Positions 43,903-56,400 of a stretch of 64,000 nucleotides of DNA are shown piece by piece. Made by a program: the position numbers and the translations under genes. Each line of letters starts with the position of its first letter. Position 1 is the first letter of the stretch. The stretch comes from Plecoglossus altivelis (lineage: Eukaryota; Chordata; Actinopteri; Osmeriformes; Plecoglossidae). Under the pieces are notes generated by a model. It searched no databases. It saw only the letters and a list, made by a program, of their open reading frames with translations, and was not told where the DNA came from. The DNA lies in the NCBI GenBank assembly GCA_036571765.1, contig BROE01000007.1, positions 186,001 through 250,000 on the forward strand. Direction: 5' to 3'.

Positions 43903-43935
43903 GCAGAAGTAAATGGATGGATGGACTAACTTTAC

Positions 43936-44444
43936 ACTTAAGAGGGTCTTAAAGTAACACAGGGAACATATGGCAGATACTTAATCTCAAATGGTATTTG
44001 ATCGACCTTCTTCTTTTCATGTCCGTGTCTTCGTCTGGATTTGCATGGCAACAGACAAATTAAGAAAGGAGATGTCAGCGGACTGTCAGGGCATGTGGTC
44101 TTACCTGTCCAGATCCCTTAGATCACTGGATTTAAAGGACAGAAAATTAATAAAGGAAGGACTTTGAACAATTTAAGCAAATATTCGTTTTTTGGTCACT
44201 CACCACTATCATTTACAGTTTTTGTCCATAGCTTTAACAATAAAACCAAATGCTTGGACCGAAGTGTTAATACCTAAACTTCTTGTAGCATTCCTTAAAC
44301 ACAGTGAAACCATAGCTTTAACACGTTTTTAACTGTGCAATTCTGTAACACTCATTGCAAAACACTACACAGGTTGTCTTACATTAGACACTTTGTTCAA
44401 AAATGAAATCCCCTGTTATCTTTGAAAAATCATTGAAAAATCCA
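43936..44444. other. Non-coding interval, nothing recognised
   Basis: AT-rich interval between Rex3 copy 4 and the next LINE. No gene or repeat was recognised with confidence. Confidence 0.3.
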
Positions 44445-44504
44445 AGATGGCGGCGTGTTCAGACGCAGCGGCTACTCCGGAGCCCAAAGACGGTGCTTTT
44501 ATGT

Positions 44505-44552
44505 CGTTTAAGAATCAGAATCAGATCAGATTCTGATTCTGATTCTTAAACG
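44505..44552. repeat. 48-bp palindrome in LINE leader
   Basis: Arms of about 20 nt, starting CGTTTAAGAATCAGAATCAG, around an 8-nt centre. Confidence 0.9.
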
Positions 44553-44876
44553 TTAATGTCGTCTGTTCGTCGCCAAACAGTGCCAATTCAACGCTGATTC
44601 ATCGGGAGTTCACTCCCAGATACATATATTATCGCCAAAGCCTTTTAGATATCGAAAAAACATACAAACACAAACTCTCGCCGGCAGCTAGCGAGAAGCA
44701 ACGAGGCCTTTGTTTACTGCTAGAGCCGGACCTCGAGACCGCGGCCTCGCCTACTGTTGCTACCCGCACAAGGCGGCGGCGTAAGCAGTGCGAGAGAGGA
44801 CAGAAGCGCGGTAAGCGCGGAGGTATACGAGCTAGGTTGAGGGCTTACCCCACAAGACCGGCTCTTCCATCACTCA

Positions 44877-47470
44877 TGCTCTCTAACGTTCGCTCTCTGG
44901 AAAACAAACTGGACTTTATTCAACTAATCTATCTACACAGCATGAGGCTAGGGATTGTTGTGCGTTTGTCTTCACTGAGACATGGCTAAACAACAACATC
45001 CAAGACTCCGCCATTCAGTCAGAGGACAGAGATTCGTCACTGTCTGGAAAGACTCGCGGGGGCGGCTTGTGTGTTTATGTCAACAAAAAATGGTGTAACA
45101 ATGCTGCAGTAGTATCTAAATATCGCTCACCGCTGGTGGAGTTTATGATCGTGAAGTGTCGTCCGTTCTATCTGCCGCGGGAGTTCACGGCCATTGTTAT
45201 GGTCGCGGTTTACATTCCTCCGTGTGCTAACGCAAAAGACGCGCTTTGTGAACTGTACAGCGCCATCAGCAAACAACAAACAAATAACCCAGACGGCTTT
45301 TTCATCATAGCCGGTGACGTCAACCATGTAAACTTAAAGTCAGTTTTGCCTAAGTTCTACCAACATGTGAACTTTGCGACAAGGGGAAACAACACACTAG
45401 ACTTTGTTTACATAACAGTTAGGAACGCATACAAAGCCGAACCCCGCCCCCACCTCCGGTACTCAGACCACATCTCTGTTATGCTAATCCCAGCATATAG
45501 GCCACTTCTCAAACTTGCCAAACCGGTACTTAAGCAAATCACGGTATGGCCAGAAAATGCAACCTCTGCACTGCAGGACTGCTAACAGGACATAGACTGG
45601 AACATGCTCAAAGAGGCAGCCACTTACAACAACCACACTGACCTACAGGAGTACACTGAAACTGTGACTGCTTACATCAAAAAGTGCAAAGATGATGTGA
45701 CAGTCACAAAGAACATCACCACACGCACTAACCAGAAGCCATGGTTGACGGCAGAGGTTTGTGGGCTGCTAAAGACCAGAGATTAAGCTTTCAGATCGGG
45801 AGATAAAGCAGCCCTCAAAACAGCAAGGGCCAATCTGTCCCGCAGCATCAAAAATGCTAAACGGTCATATGCCCAAAAAATCAACAATCACTTCACAGAC
45901 AGCAGGGACACACAGAGTCTGTGGCAAGCCATTCAGAACATCACAGACTACAAGCCCCCGCCACAGGCCTGTGATGATGACATATCCCTCCCAGACACAC
46001 TCAACCACTTTTATTCACGGTTTGACATGCAGAATGACACACCTGTACAAAAACTACCCACTCCCCCCAACGACCAGGCACTCTGTCTGTCTCCAGCTGA
46101 CGTAAGGAAGACCCTATCTAGGATCAACCCATGCAAGGCTGCGGGCCCGACAATATTCCTGGCCGTGTACTGAAAGACTGTGTTGTACAGCTGACAGATG
46201 TCCTAACAGATATCTTCAACACCTCGCTGGCCCAGGCAGTCGTCCCCACATGTCTCAAATCCACAACAATCATACCTGTACCAAAGAAATCACCTATGTC
46301 CTGTCTGAATGACTACCGCCCCATAGCACTAACCCCTATCATAATGAAGTGCTTCGAGAAGTTAGTCATGAGGAACATAAGAACCAGCCTCCCCAACACA
46401 CTTGACCCGCTCCAGTTTGCATACCGTCTGAACCGCTCCAAAGACGATGCAATTTTCTCAACCGTCCATCTGGCACTTACCCATCTAGAAAACAAAGACT
46501 CTTATGTAAGAATGCTGTTCATTGACTTCAGCTCAGCATTCAACACAATAATTCCACAACAGCTCACTAACAAACTAAACGTCCTGGGCCTGAAAAATTC
46601 CTCTGCAATTGGATTCTGGACTTTCTAACCGAAAGGCCTCAGTCAGTCCGTGTCAGCCATAACATCTTGAGCACTTCCACACTGAGCACAGGTGCCCCAC
46701 AAGGCTGTGTGCTCAGCCCGCTGCTCTTCACGCTGCTGACCCACAACTGCACTGCCAAGTTCAGCTCCAACCACATCATCAAGTTTGCTGATGACACAAC
46801 AGTGGTAGGTCTCATCAGCAACAATGATGAAACGCACTATAGAGAGGAAGTGGCACAGCTGGCGAAATGGTGTGGGGCTAACAACCTGTCCCTCAACTTG
46901 AGCAAGACAAAGGAGGTTGTGATTGACTTCAGGAGGAACTCTGCGGATCACCCCCCACTGACCATTGACAGCTCACCTGTCGAGAGAGTCAACAGCACCA
47001 AATTCCTGGGGGTGTACATCACAGAGGACCTCACGTGGACCACCAACACTAAGTCACTATCAAAGAAGGCACATCAGCGCCTACACTTTCTCCGCTGGCT
47101 GAAGAGAGCAAGTCTCCCTCCACCCATCCTCACCACATTCTACAGGGGCACCATTGAGAGTGTGCTGACCAGCTGCATCACTGTCTGGTACAGGAACTGC
47201 ACTGCAGCAGACCGCAAGACCATCCAGTGGACAGTGAACACAGCTGCGAGGATCATCGGTGGCCCTCTCCCCTCCATTCTAAACCACCACACACCATGCT
47301 CCAGCAAGGCCAAGAGTATCGTTAAGGACCCCACCCACCCCTCCCACAGCCTCTTCCAGCTCCTACCATCAGGTAGACAGTTCCGGAGCATCAGAGCCCG
47401 CTCTGCCAGACTGATCAACAGCTTCTTCCCCCAGGCTGTGAGAGCCCTGAACTCTCCCGGGTCTCTCTGA
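44877..47470 (+). pseudogene. LINE copy C endonuclease-reverse transcriptase
   Basis: Endonuclease begins with LSNVRSLENKLDFIQLI at about 44880. After a frameshift it continues at 45067-45585 with PREFTAIVMVAVYIPPCANA, FIIAGDVNHVNLKSV (GDFN is GDVN) and YSDHISVMLIP. A stop lies at 45583-45585 and another near 45784. The linker and reverse transcriptase follow: YRPIALTPIIMKCFEKLV, FIDFSSAFNTIIPQQL and TGAPQGCVLSPLLFTLLTH. The intact catalytic FADDTT box lies near 46790. The final open frame (46667-47470, 267 residues) runs to LNSPGSL and a stop. A frameshift lies near 46615. Confidence 0.85.
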
Positions 47471-47999
47471 CTCCCCAAACAAAACTAAGACTATCTGAAA
47501 ACTTGCTCTAGTCACTCACCTACTGCACTATTCACTTTTCATACACACTGCTGTGTGTACACAAACTGCACTAAAGACTTTGTAATATATGTATTTTTAC
47601 ACGCTCATATTCCTTGCACATGTACAGTACTCTTTGCACATGTACAGCTCCTCATCGGTAAGTATTCGTACAGTTTGTATAGTTTGTATCTTGTTTAGTT
47701 TATGTATAGGAAAATGTTTATATTTATTTTAAATTGATTGTTATTTGCCTGTACTGTTGTATGTCTCTACTTCTGTGGCACAGTGGCTCTGTGAGGCACG
47801 ATATTTCGTTCCACTGTATGCCCCCGCATGTAGCGGAATGACAATAAAGCACAACTTGAACTTGAAAACAGTCATCTGGTAATTGTAGTAATTTCCATAC
47901 TCACATAAAAACACTTGCACTGAAAACAGAACCCCAATCAGTCTGAGCCTTGGCACTACAAATAGGCCTCGGGTAAGCCATTTTGAGAAGTTTGCAAGC

Positions 48000-48194
48000 A
48001 TGGCGGCAATGAGACTCAGAGTACGAGGAGGACAGAGAGGAGTTGGACATGGAATAGGACAAGGACAAGGACCAGTGCGGAGACGTGTGTCAAATCACAT
48101 CAGGGCTACTCTGGTAGACTATGTGACAAATCATGGCCTGTCCATTAGGGAGGCGGGGCAAAGAGTCCGTCTAACCTCAGTCGCTACACAGTAG
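48000..48194 (+). pseudogene. DNA transposase N-terminal remnant (IS630/Tc1-like)
   Basis: A 64-residue frame with an Arg/Gly-rich start and VRRRVSNHIRATLVDYVTNH followed by GLSIREAGQRV, which looks like the N-terminal helix-turn-helix region of fish IS630/Tc1-type transposases. It stops at 48192. No catalytic domain or terminal repeats were found around it. Confidence 0.5.
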
Positions 48195-49150
48195 CATCGA
48201 GAGAGACACACACACGTTTTTTTTCTCAATAGCAATGTATCTGGTATTAGTTTTTTACTTGTTTTTTGTTGCTCAATTGGGGGATTTGTGATCCTAATTC
48301 TTGTTATTTCTGTAAGAATATTTGTTTTTTGTGAAAACTCCTGAGTTTTGCAGTTAGGGTTAGTTTTCAAGTTGCCAACAGTTTAATGTTTAATGGTAAC
48401 AGTTCGCTGATGAGTAAGTATAGCCATAGTTCCTTGTTTATTCATTAAGGACTTACTTTGCATCATTGACAAACGAAACATCAACAAGTCAAGGCAAATT
48501 ACTGAGAAGGCACCAAACAGAGGCAGCATCTGTATCATAAATCAATGAGTCTTGCAATGCACTGTCTGTGCAAATGACGTTTTTTTTGGCACTGTACAAA
48601 GTTGGAATTTTGTAGTTGTCCATTTCAGGATTTGCAGATTGTTGAGATGAGAGAGCTCTGAATTTTAAGAAATCATTGTTGCAGTTAGGTTCACTATGTA
48701 CTGCACTGTAACAAATGTCTGTGTTTGTGGCGTTAAGGCTATCTAAAAGAGAACCAATACATTTTGACAGAGAAAATATTTTAGCTAACACAATTATTTG
48801 CATAAATGTACCAGGGCATCAGCAATTCGGTCAGAACAATTAATATAATGATTTGATGATGTCCCTTTATAGTGTGGGGAATGAACAAGTACTATTGATC
48901 ATTTCTTTTGTCTGTGAAACGTAGGTACCAAAGCCACTGAGGAAAAGGAGGTTTTTCACAGGTTGCATCGTGGGCACTGTGCTATGTGCCAAAGTAAGAG
49001 TAGATTGTGTCTATATGTCAAGTTGAAGTTCAGGGTCGGGAGAAACTGACTGACTGACTCTGCTTTGCACCACCACTCATGTCTTACTTCAAAACACTGG
49101 AACCTGGACCTGACAATTACACACAAGTCTAGACGATATTTTGTAACAAA
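48195..49150. other. Non-coding interval, nothing recognised
   Basis: AT-rich sequence between the transposase relic and the probable znf281 3' end. No supported feature. Confidence 0.3.
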
Positions 49151-51245
49151 TGTTTAATTGGCTTCTCTAATTGGTTTCAATTCAATAACAGGTACAGCCT
49201 TGGACATCTTATCACAAGGGTCAAAAACAAATGACAGCGGGGAGGCATCCGTCACAAAATTTGGTGTTGCAGTAACAATCAGAAAAAAGCCATACAAAAT
49301 CTTCATATCATGCATATCAGATGTAACACAAATTAACACACATTAGTGTTTTTTTGTACATTGTTGTAAACAATATCCTTCTAGAGATCATATCAAAACA
49401 CATTATGGCAAATAACAAAAATAAGGGATATAACATGAGAAACAAAAGTTCTATGAGGCATCTAGAATGCAACACTGCTTGGTGTGAATGCTTTACAGAT
49501 AATGAATAAGACAATACATTTGCATTTCAATTAGTCAATTGCTCTCTATAATTGTAAACACAAGCAGTGTTACATGATTACACAATATGTTTAACCTATA
49601 CTACAAATATTACCACTACATAAATGAAACGTATCCCTGCTTGGTTACGCTTCATAGTGATATGAGGTATATTTAGGTAAATCCGATCTCATTTCCCTCC
49701 ATCTCTCTCTCAAAAAGCGTTGTGTTTAGGATGAAGTGGTGAGTCAGTCAGTTTCTGTGATCTGAGAAGATCCAAAGTATTTTGGCAGTAGAGCTCACAG
49801 ACAGGAGAATTAGAGGGCACACTGGTAATGAACTTAACTAAATATCTACCCTTGCTGCTGGGATAGAATAGCTTCAGCTGGGGAAGACGAAAAAGGCCAT
49901 AGGTTTTTTCCCCAGGGTACTGTAACTTTAACTGTATTTCTGCACATGGACCAACTTCAAGTCTGTATCAAGGAATATATTTTCTGTATCATTCCCAAAT
50001 ATGTGGGCAAAACACTATTAAAGGTCCAGCAAATACATAACACGCATGTTGTCTCTTATGTAGCAACAAAATAATAAATTACACGTCTTGTTTACAGAAT
50101 CCAAAAAGTGGCAACCCCCCTGCACAGAAAAAATACATTTTGAATTAAAAAAAAACTTTTAAAAAAACCTATAAAAAATATCCAGTATCATATCAATAGC
50201 TCCCATGTCTAAGACAAATGATACAGTATTGGCCAATATTACCCCATCAAATCTTTGATCACAGTTTGCTCCTAAAACCCGCCATTGGTGCATTCATAAT
50301 TTAACTGTACTTTTGTTTGTATTTGTGGAAAAAGTGCTTGTTTTATTCCATTGATACAGAGAATTAGGAATGGTGTAAATATTGAACATGGACGACGAAA
50401 AACTAGAACCTATAAGGAGGAAGTCCGTTGTATTTGCTACGATGAGATAATCCTAACCCTTTGTAAACCTCAGATGTGGACATACTGAGGATTCATGTAT
50501 TGGGACATAGTATATAAACCAAATGATAATCAGGTTAATCCCCATTCTTTTGGTTCAAGCCTGACCTATATGCATCATTAGTTGTGTATACATATCCAAG
50601 TTTGTGTATACATTGTAAAATTTACACAGGAGTACCGTAATCTCTACACAGCTACACGTTGAGCAAAAGCATTGCCAACCTTATTGAACAGTATCTGTAA
50701 CATGTCTTTGTTCTTTGAGGAGTAAAAACAAAAATTCTAGTCTCAAAGTACACGAAGAAGTGTGCTAATTGCATCTCATAGTACAAAGTCCCCTTATTAC
50801 ACAATTTTGCCTATTTCCTGAGTAATTATTATTGTAACAGACAATATATAATTTTTGCCATTTGAATTCTGGGCATTTCCCTGCCACAAACTTTATTACA
50901 GATATTATCAACATCATTCATTATTTTACAACAGTTGGATGATTGGTAAAACAAGTTCACAGGAAGAAACTAAAATCTAGAAAGTTCAACACTATCCCTA
51001 ATTTTAAGTTACATTTAAATCTACGTTTACTGTCATACTCAACTACTACTCACTAAAATGAGACAAAATACAGGTTAAAAAAAGAGAATATTAAACAAAT
51101 TGCATTTGCGGTCTTGAGGACCTTACCTGGTAGAGTTTCATATCATCATGTAATGGCAGTGTTTAAAACATAAAAAACTAAATTATGGGAGTTATGTGAA
51201 CATCAAAAACAAATAAACACCCAAAATGTTCACCGTGTCAAACTT
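49151..51245 (-). other. znf281: Probable znf281 3' untranslated region
   Basis: Sequence immediately downstream of the znf281 stop, on the minus strand, without recognised repeats. Candidate AATAAA signals on that strand are at 50897-50892 and 50347-50342. The true end cannot be told from sequence alone. Confidence 0.4.
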
Positions 51246-52892
51246 TTACCTGAAACTTTGGCTTGTTGGGGTTTTTGATCCTGTACTGACTGGCTCACTA
51301 ACATCAGCTAATAAACTGGTAAACCCTGAGAATTCTGACACAGGAGTCTGTATTCGGTGATCAACCTCCGCCCCAGAGTCTGAACTATAACTAAGAGGGG
51401 TATGGCGACCTGACTTGAACTGGGAGCCAAATGCCTGGGCAAAGTTCTCAATCTGGTAGGTGGCCCGTAGGTCTGTTTCCTTGGGCGTGTCCAGATCTGG
51501 GGGAGCTGGTGTGTAGCTGGAACCATTAGTGCCTCCATTGCTTCCACTGCCCTTGATTTGCTGCTCCTTGTGGGTTCTAGCAACTGTCAGCTCCTGGCTG
51601 GGGAGGGAGTATGCTGGAGAGGGCTGCTTCTCCAGCTGCTCTGTCAGCTCCTGAGATGGGGTGAGCTGCTGATGGGTGGCAGGGTCCAAACTGCTGAGAT
51701 GGTAACCTGGCTGGGAGGGGGAAACTACCAGCATCCCATAGTGTGACTTAGAAGAGGATGATGAAGAGGATGAGGGCAGCGGGGAAGAGACAGTAGGTGG
51801 ATAGCCACACTCAAGCGGGGACGTAGTGTAGGCATGCTTATCTGAGAACAGGGCCCCAGTAGGACTGGAACTGCTTGAAAGAAGGGTGGGGAAGGGCCCA
51901 CTGGGGCCCAGGGTGGGAAAGGGCCCACTGTGACTGGTACGCTCCAGGGCCTGAAGCAGGAACTTGGAGTACTCACTCATCACGACTGCCTTCTCACCAT
52001 CGTTGGGTGAGTCATCTTCGATCTCAGGGGTGACAGGAGCAGCAGGCTGAAGGTCCACATGGTGCGGGTGGTCAGACAAGTCAAATGTTACATCGTGATG
52101 ATGTGCCCCATCAGACTTATGGGTATAGTGGTCCAGAAGGCTCTGGAGCACCTCGTCAGGGATGCCTGACTTGTCGTGCTTTATGTCCAGAGGCGAAGAG
52201 TCAAGCATAGTTAGAGTAGGCTCAGGCTCAAGGGAACCCTGAATGACACTGCTGTTGGGTGGCATATGGAGCGAGTTGGCTCCATAGTCATTACTAGCTG
52301 CATGGAGGTAGCGGCGCTTCTTGACAAATTGCATGGCATCATCGTAGTTGCTGCTGGTGATGGGGCCTTGTTTGGTGCTGGCAGAGGCGTGGAGGAGCCC
52401 CATGCTATCTAGGAGCACTGAGCTGCCAACATGGTCAATTGGGACAGCTTTCTGAGACAGCAGTTTCTGCCCATGATGTGAGGCGGAGGGCCCTGCTTCA
52501 TCTTCCATGGACAAGAGGGTCTTGTCCATGCCCTTGCGGCCCACCTTCTTGAAGACTAATTTGGGGCTGCGACCTTGCATGTTGGGGCCGGATCCTGAGG
52601 GGTGGTCCATGCTATAGTCTGACAGCCCCAGGCTGCAATTCATATCTGCAGAAGAAGAGACAGCAGCAGCTGAGGCAGCTGCCTTCTTCTTCTTGCGTTC
52701 ACCTCCTTCTGTGTTTTTGGACTTGCCCCTCTTTCGTCCTGAAGTAGCAGGTGCATTTCCCTGAGTGAGTGAGTAGTTCCCCAGACCCAATTCCCCTTCT
52801 CCCAACTCCATCCCGATTGGACCCAAACCTTTCTTTATGGCTTCTTCACAGGTCCTCTTGTGCTTTAGTAACCGGTCTGTTCTTGAAAAAAA
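51246..52892 (-). CDS. znf281: znf281 coding exon 6 (finger 4 end, C-terminal half, stop)
   Basis: Starts FFSRTDRLLKHKRTCEEAIK, completing the C2HC fourth finger. It continues with Lys-rich ERKKKKAAASAAA, the conserved YDDAMQFVKKRRYL and DEVLQSLLDHYTHKS blocks, a poly-Ser stretch and THQQLTPSQELTEQLE. The stop TAA is at 51248-51246. Confidence 0.95.
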   Translation of the reverse strand, partial: FFSRTDRLLKHKRTCEEAIKKGLGPIGMELGEGELGLGNYSLTQGNAPATSGRKRGKSKNTEGGERKKKKAAASAAAVSSSADMNCSLGLSDYSMDHPSGSGPNMQGRSPKLVFKKVGRKGMDKTLLSMEDEAGPSASHHGQKLLSQKAVPIDHVGSSVLLDSMGLLHASASTKQGPITSSNYDDAMQFVKKRRYLHAASNDYGANSLHMPPNSSVIQGSLEPEPTLTMLDSSPLDIKHDKSGIPDEVLQSLLDHYTHKSDGAHHHDVTFDLSDHPHHVDLQPAAPVTPEIEDDSPNDGEKAVVMSEYSKFLLQALERTSHSGPFPTLGPSGPFPTLLSSSSSPTGALFSDKHAYTTSPLECGYPPTVSSPLPSSSSSSSSKSHYGMLVVSPSQPGYHLSSLDPATHQQLTPSQELTEQLEKQPSPAYSLPSQELTVARTHKEQQIKGSGSNGGTNGSSYTPAPPDLDTPKETDLRATYQIENFAQAFGSQFKSGRHTPLSYSSDSGAEVDHRIQTPVSEFSGFTSLLADVSEPVSTGSKTPTSQSFR

Positions 52893-53373
52893 CTGCAGAA
52901 AATGGGTAGAAGAGGAGAGAAAAGAAAAGAGTGTAGGTTAAAGTAATTCAAGACAAAGCTTGATTAAATGACTAAAGCAAAACATATTGAACAAAGAGAC
53001 GGTATAAGAGACAAAAAAGGCACAAAAAAACCCTACCATAATTCCATGAAAACATGGGAACAATGGCAAAAACTAACCCTTGATAGATATATACCGATAT
53101 CTATATCGATATAGATCTATATTGATCTATATCTATATATGTATAAATTACTTTACAACCAAGGAAGAAGAAAAAGTACTCAATATTGGAACGATAGTCT
53201 GTTCCATTTACAACTCACCTGTTGGCAAGTGTCACACCGGTATGGCTTCTCCCCGCTGTGGGTCCTCTTGTGTCTCTCCATGTGGTACTTCTGAATGAAG
53301 CACATGTTGCACTGGTCACAGCTGAACGGTTTCTCTCCTACAGGAAGTTACATAATTTACAATGTAAAGCTTT

Positions 53374-53411
<38 letters not shown>

Positions 53412-56400
53412 AAATTTAGAAAGCATGGTTCCAATACAAGCGATTTTCCTTTAAGAGTTACGCTGAGGATAGTTTCAAGGCTAATATGTAGACAATTTTC
53501 AATTGCCAATCAGTATTTTGGTTTAGTATTTAACATTGTTAAATGTTTTGCTTTTAAACCAGACAGGTTATAATGACAAACAAACTTAATTTGGGTCTTG
53601 GAGGGTTGCTGATACCACCTTGGAGAATAACAACACTGCTTGTCATCTTAATTTGGGTAGGGCTTAGCGATAAGTGTAAAAAAAGATCACGATAGACATT
53701 TATATTTCCCTTCATTAATTATAATTAAGATAATATAATTTGTTTTTAAAAAGTGCATCATTTCTTTAGACATGAGCACCTGTGAAAACCAAAGGCTTCA
53801 ATGTTTCTTTTTTATTGTCAACTCTGAGGTGTTTTTTTAGAGCTCAAAGCTCATAGGTTATCAACAAGATATACAACATAAAAAAACAAAAACGCATGTC
53901 AAATTGCCTGATATCTTCTAGCGAATGCCATCTTATGTTGAGGTAGTTACTGTCTACAGGAAGAGCAAGTCTTTATGGTCTCTAGCCACCTGTTTACGAC
54001 ACAATGTTCCCTGATCTGCTCTGCAATGTTCTGTTCTCTGCTCTGTCGGATTTCAAGCCAAACCACTTCCAGATAACTGAAGACAAACCCTTCAACCAAT
54101 AATTTATTTATTGCAAGTTGCTCTTTCGTCATAGCTATTGCTACCACCATTTTCATCAACAAGACTAATTTTCCAACTTTTTCAACAAGACTCAGTTAAT
54201 ATTAGCTACTCCACTCCAGGTCGAGTGTATTTTAGAGGGCGTATACCATTTCTCCACAATGTCCTTCTGCATCACAGAAATTCAATGGACTACTTTTCCT
54301 AATAATTATTTATAAAAATTATCGACTTCGCAATTCATTATTCATTCATTAAAAATGAACTAATGCTTTAAGGGGGGGAGGGGAAGGAGGGGAAGTCGTG
54401 GCCTGAGGGGAAGTCGGGCCTAATGGTTAGGGAGTCGGGCTTGTAACCTTCAAGTTGCTGGTTCGATTTTCGCACCGGCAGGAATTGAAGGTGGGGATTG
54501 TGAATAAACAGCACTCTCTCTGCCTTCAATACCATGACTGAGGTGCTCTTGAGCAAGCCACCGAACCCCCAATTGCTTCCCGGGCGCTGGAGCAATAGCT
54601 GCCCACTGCTCCGGGTGTATGTTCACTGTGTGTGTGTGCGGTTGCCCACTACTCACTGCTGTGTGTGTACTTGAATGGGTTAAATGCAGAGGTAAATTTC
54701 GAGTATGGGTAACCATACTTGACAATACGTCACTTCACTTATATATTTATTGAGGGAAGTCATAACTTGATAATAATTTTTAAGATTTATCGCCCAGCCC
54801 TACAAGTAAGCATATTTTAACTTAATTACATTTTAACCTCTTAAGATGTTTGTAAAAAAAAATTGCCTGAAGTTCAGTCCCCTGTCAGAATCCCTGTGAG
54901 AGGTTTTGACTGAGTTTAGCAGTTTTGACTTTAAGACATTTGCAAGTATGTTTGTTGAAAAATATTTAAGTTTTGCATGCTGAGAAGAAAGCTGCTGTGG
55001 AACAATTCACATATTTCTATGCAGAGAAGGAAATTGTATACACCAGATTCAGGAGTGCAGAGGTGAAAAGCAAGATACATTCACAGCTGTTCCCTCAAGT
55101 TTTACTTAAGTACACTGACTAGGTGACATTCAAAAGATTACAGATTTCCACCTCAATATACGACAAAGGAAAATCTTGTCTCTGTCTAGTTTATTCAGAA
55201 CATGTATAAAGAGGGACTACCTTTACTGTTACATTTTTAGACAACTCTGAAAGTTGTCAACCAAAAAGAAACTTGCCATCTGAGCTTAGATAAAAACCTG
55301 TCATTAATCAAGCTTTAATTGCTTGAAGGACTTGAATGTCTTTTCTGGTGGTGTCATGTCACTGTAGCTCATGATCCACTACAACTGCAGCATTAGGGAT
55401 TTCCAGTCCAACATGAAATTTTGAATTAGTTTATACTAAAACATTACAAAGGGTTAGGGCGTTATTACAAAGGTCTTATACAATGTTTTGCCATGCAATA
55501 AAGTTTGCATTCCACGATAAAGACATTATATTCTGATAGCAACAACTAGTATAGCTGTGATAATAATGCAATTAACAGAAGCAGTAAGTAGCAGCAGCGG
55601 TAGCGACAGTGAGTTTATAAAACTTCTTCTGAAAAGTAAAAGGACATTCTTACAAGCAACAAATGTAAACCCAGGTTGGATTTTTAGCATCTTGTCATAT
55701 GATGTCTAAACAGTGCTTTTATAGTCTGTTATGTCACAGACTTTTCTGTGGTCAGGCAGCAAGGACCAGTGAATTAAAATAGACCTAGTCTTAGACTTGA
55801 ATGTAACCAAATCTGACTTGTCATAAATAGTTCAATTTACCGATTGCATAAGGCTTCACTATGAATGACTAACGTAACCCTGACTTAGCCTGTTCTGCTT
55901 CTGCAGACAAAGAAAAAAGAAAGAAGAAACACTTAAGTAAAATTCTTATTAGGTAATTTACATTTTATTAACAAATAGTACATCCGACTTTGATTAATTT
56001 ATCTAGATTAGTCTTAAATTATTATTAGTCTAACCTGACAATTTAAGACTAAACGTAACTCCCAATTCTCCATCTTAACCCTTCCCCTTAGTTTTGCACG
56101 TTCACATGAGAATATGCTGTCCAAATTCTCATCTTGATCAAGGGGAAGGGCCAAGGGCAAAGGCCCCTTAAAACCAAGATTTTTCGCAAACTTACTTAAA
56201 ACCAAAGGATACCTGGAATACACTGTGAAACCCTCAATGTCGCCCAGATCATCCATAGTCCTACACATGTGCATTTTGTCTTATTTAATTTGAATATGAT
56301 GAGTTTTGTTTTGTGTTCTACACAGACCTGTTCATATATTTGCAACCCTGTTTTTAATTGTAACATTTAGCCTTGAATTGACCCACACACTACTAACCAA

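Larger units (their letters stand above)
35822..43922 (+). mobile_element. Rex3 LINE, copy 4, split by two nested LINEs
   Basis: One Rex3 insertion in three pieces: 35822-36350, 37711-38767 and 43307-43922. The flanking duplication GGACTAACTTTAC (35809-35821 and 43923-43935) proves they are one element. The pieces run from the Rex3 head (CACCTTAACGTGGTGG near 35842) to the ATGGATGG tail. A reverse-oriented LINE is inserted in the endonuclease region and a CR1/L2-type LINE in the reverse transcriptase region. In the first piece, about 350 bp are replaced by a GA repeat (36201-36233). The endonuclease-to-RT region between 37920 and 37930 is also deleted relative to copy 1. Confidence 0.9.
44445..47872 (+). 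mobile_element. CR1/L2-group LINE, copy C, nearly full length
   Basis: Starts at CCAAGATGGCGGCGTG and ends at GACAATAAAGCACAACTTGA followed by a short TTGAAC repeat. It is about 3.4 kb with a 5' leader, endonuclease, linker, reverse transcriptase and 3' UTR in order. A 48-bp palindrome is embedded in its leader (44505-44552). Frames are broken by stops and frameshifts, but identity to a working element is high enough that long segments remain open. No target duplication was identified. Confidence 0.82.

Noticed and set aside
48480..48830. A 104-residue minus-strand frame at 48489-48803 as a possible gene
   Set aside because: It has no recognisable motif, no splice context and ordinary AT-rich composition.
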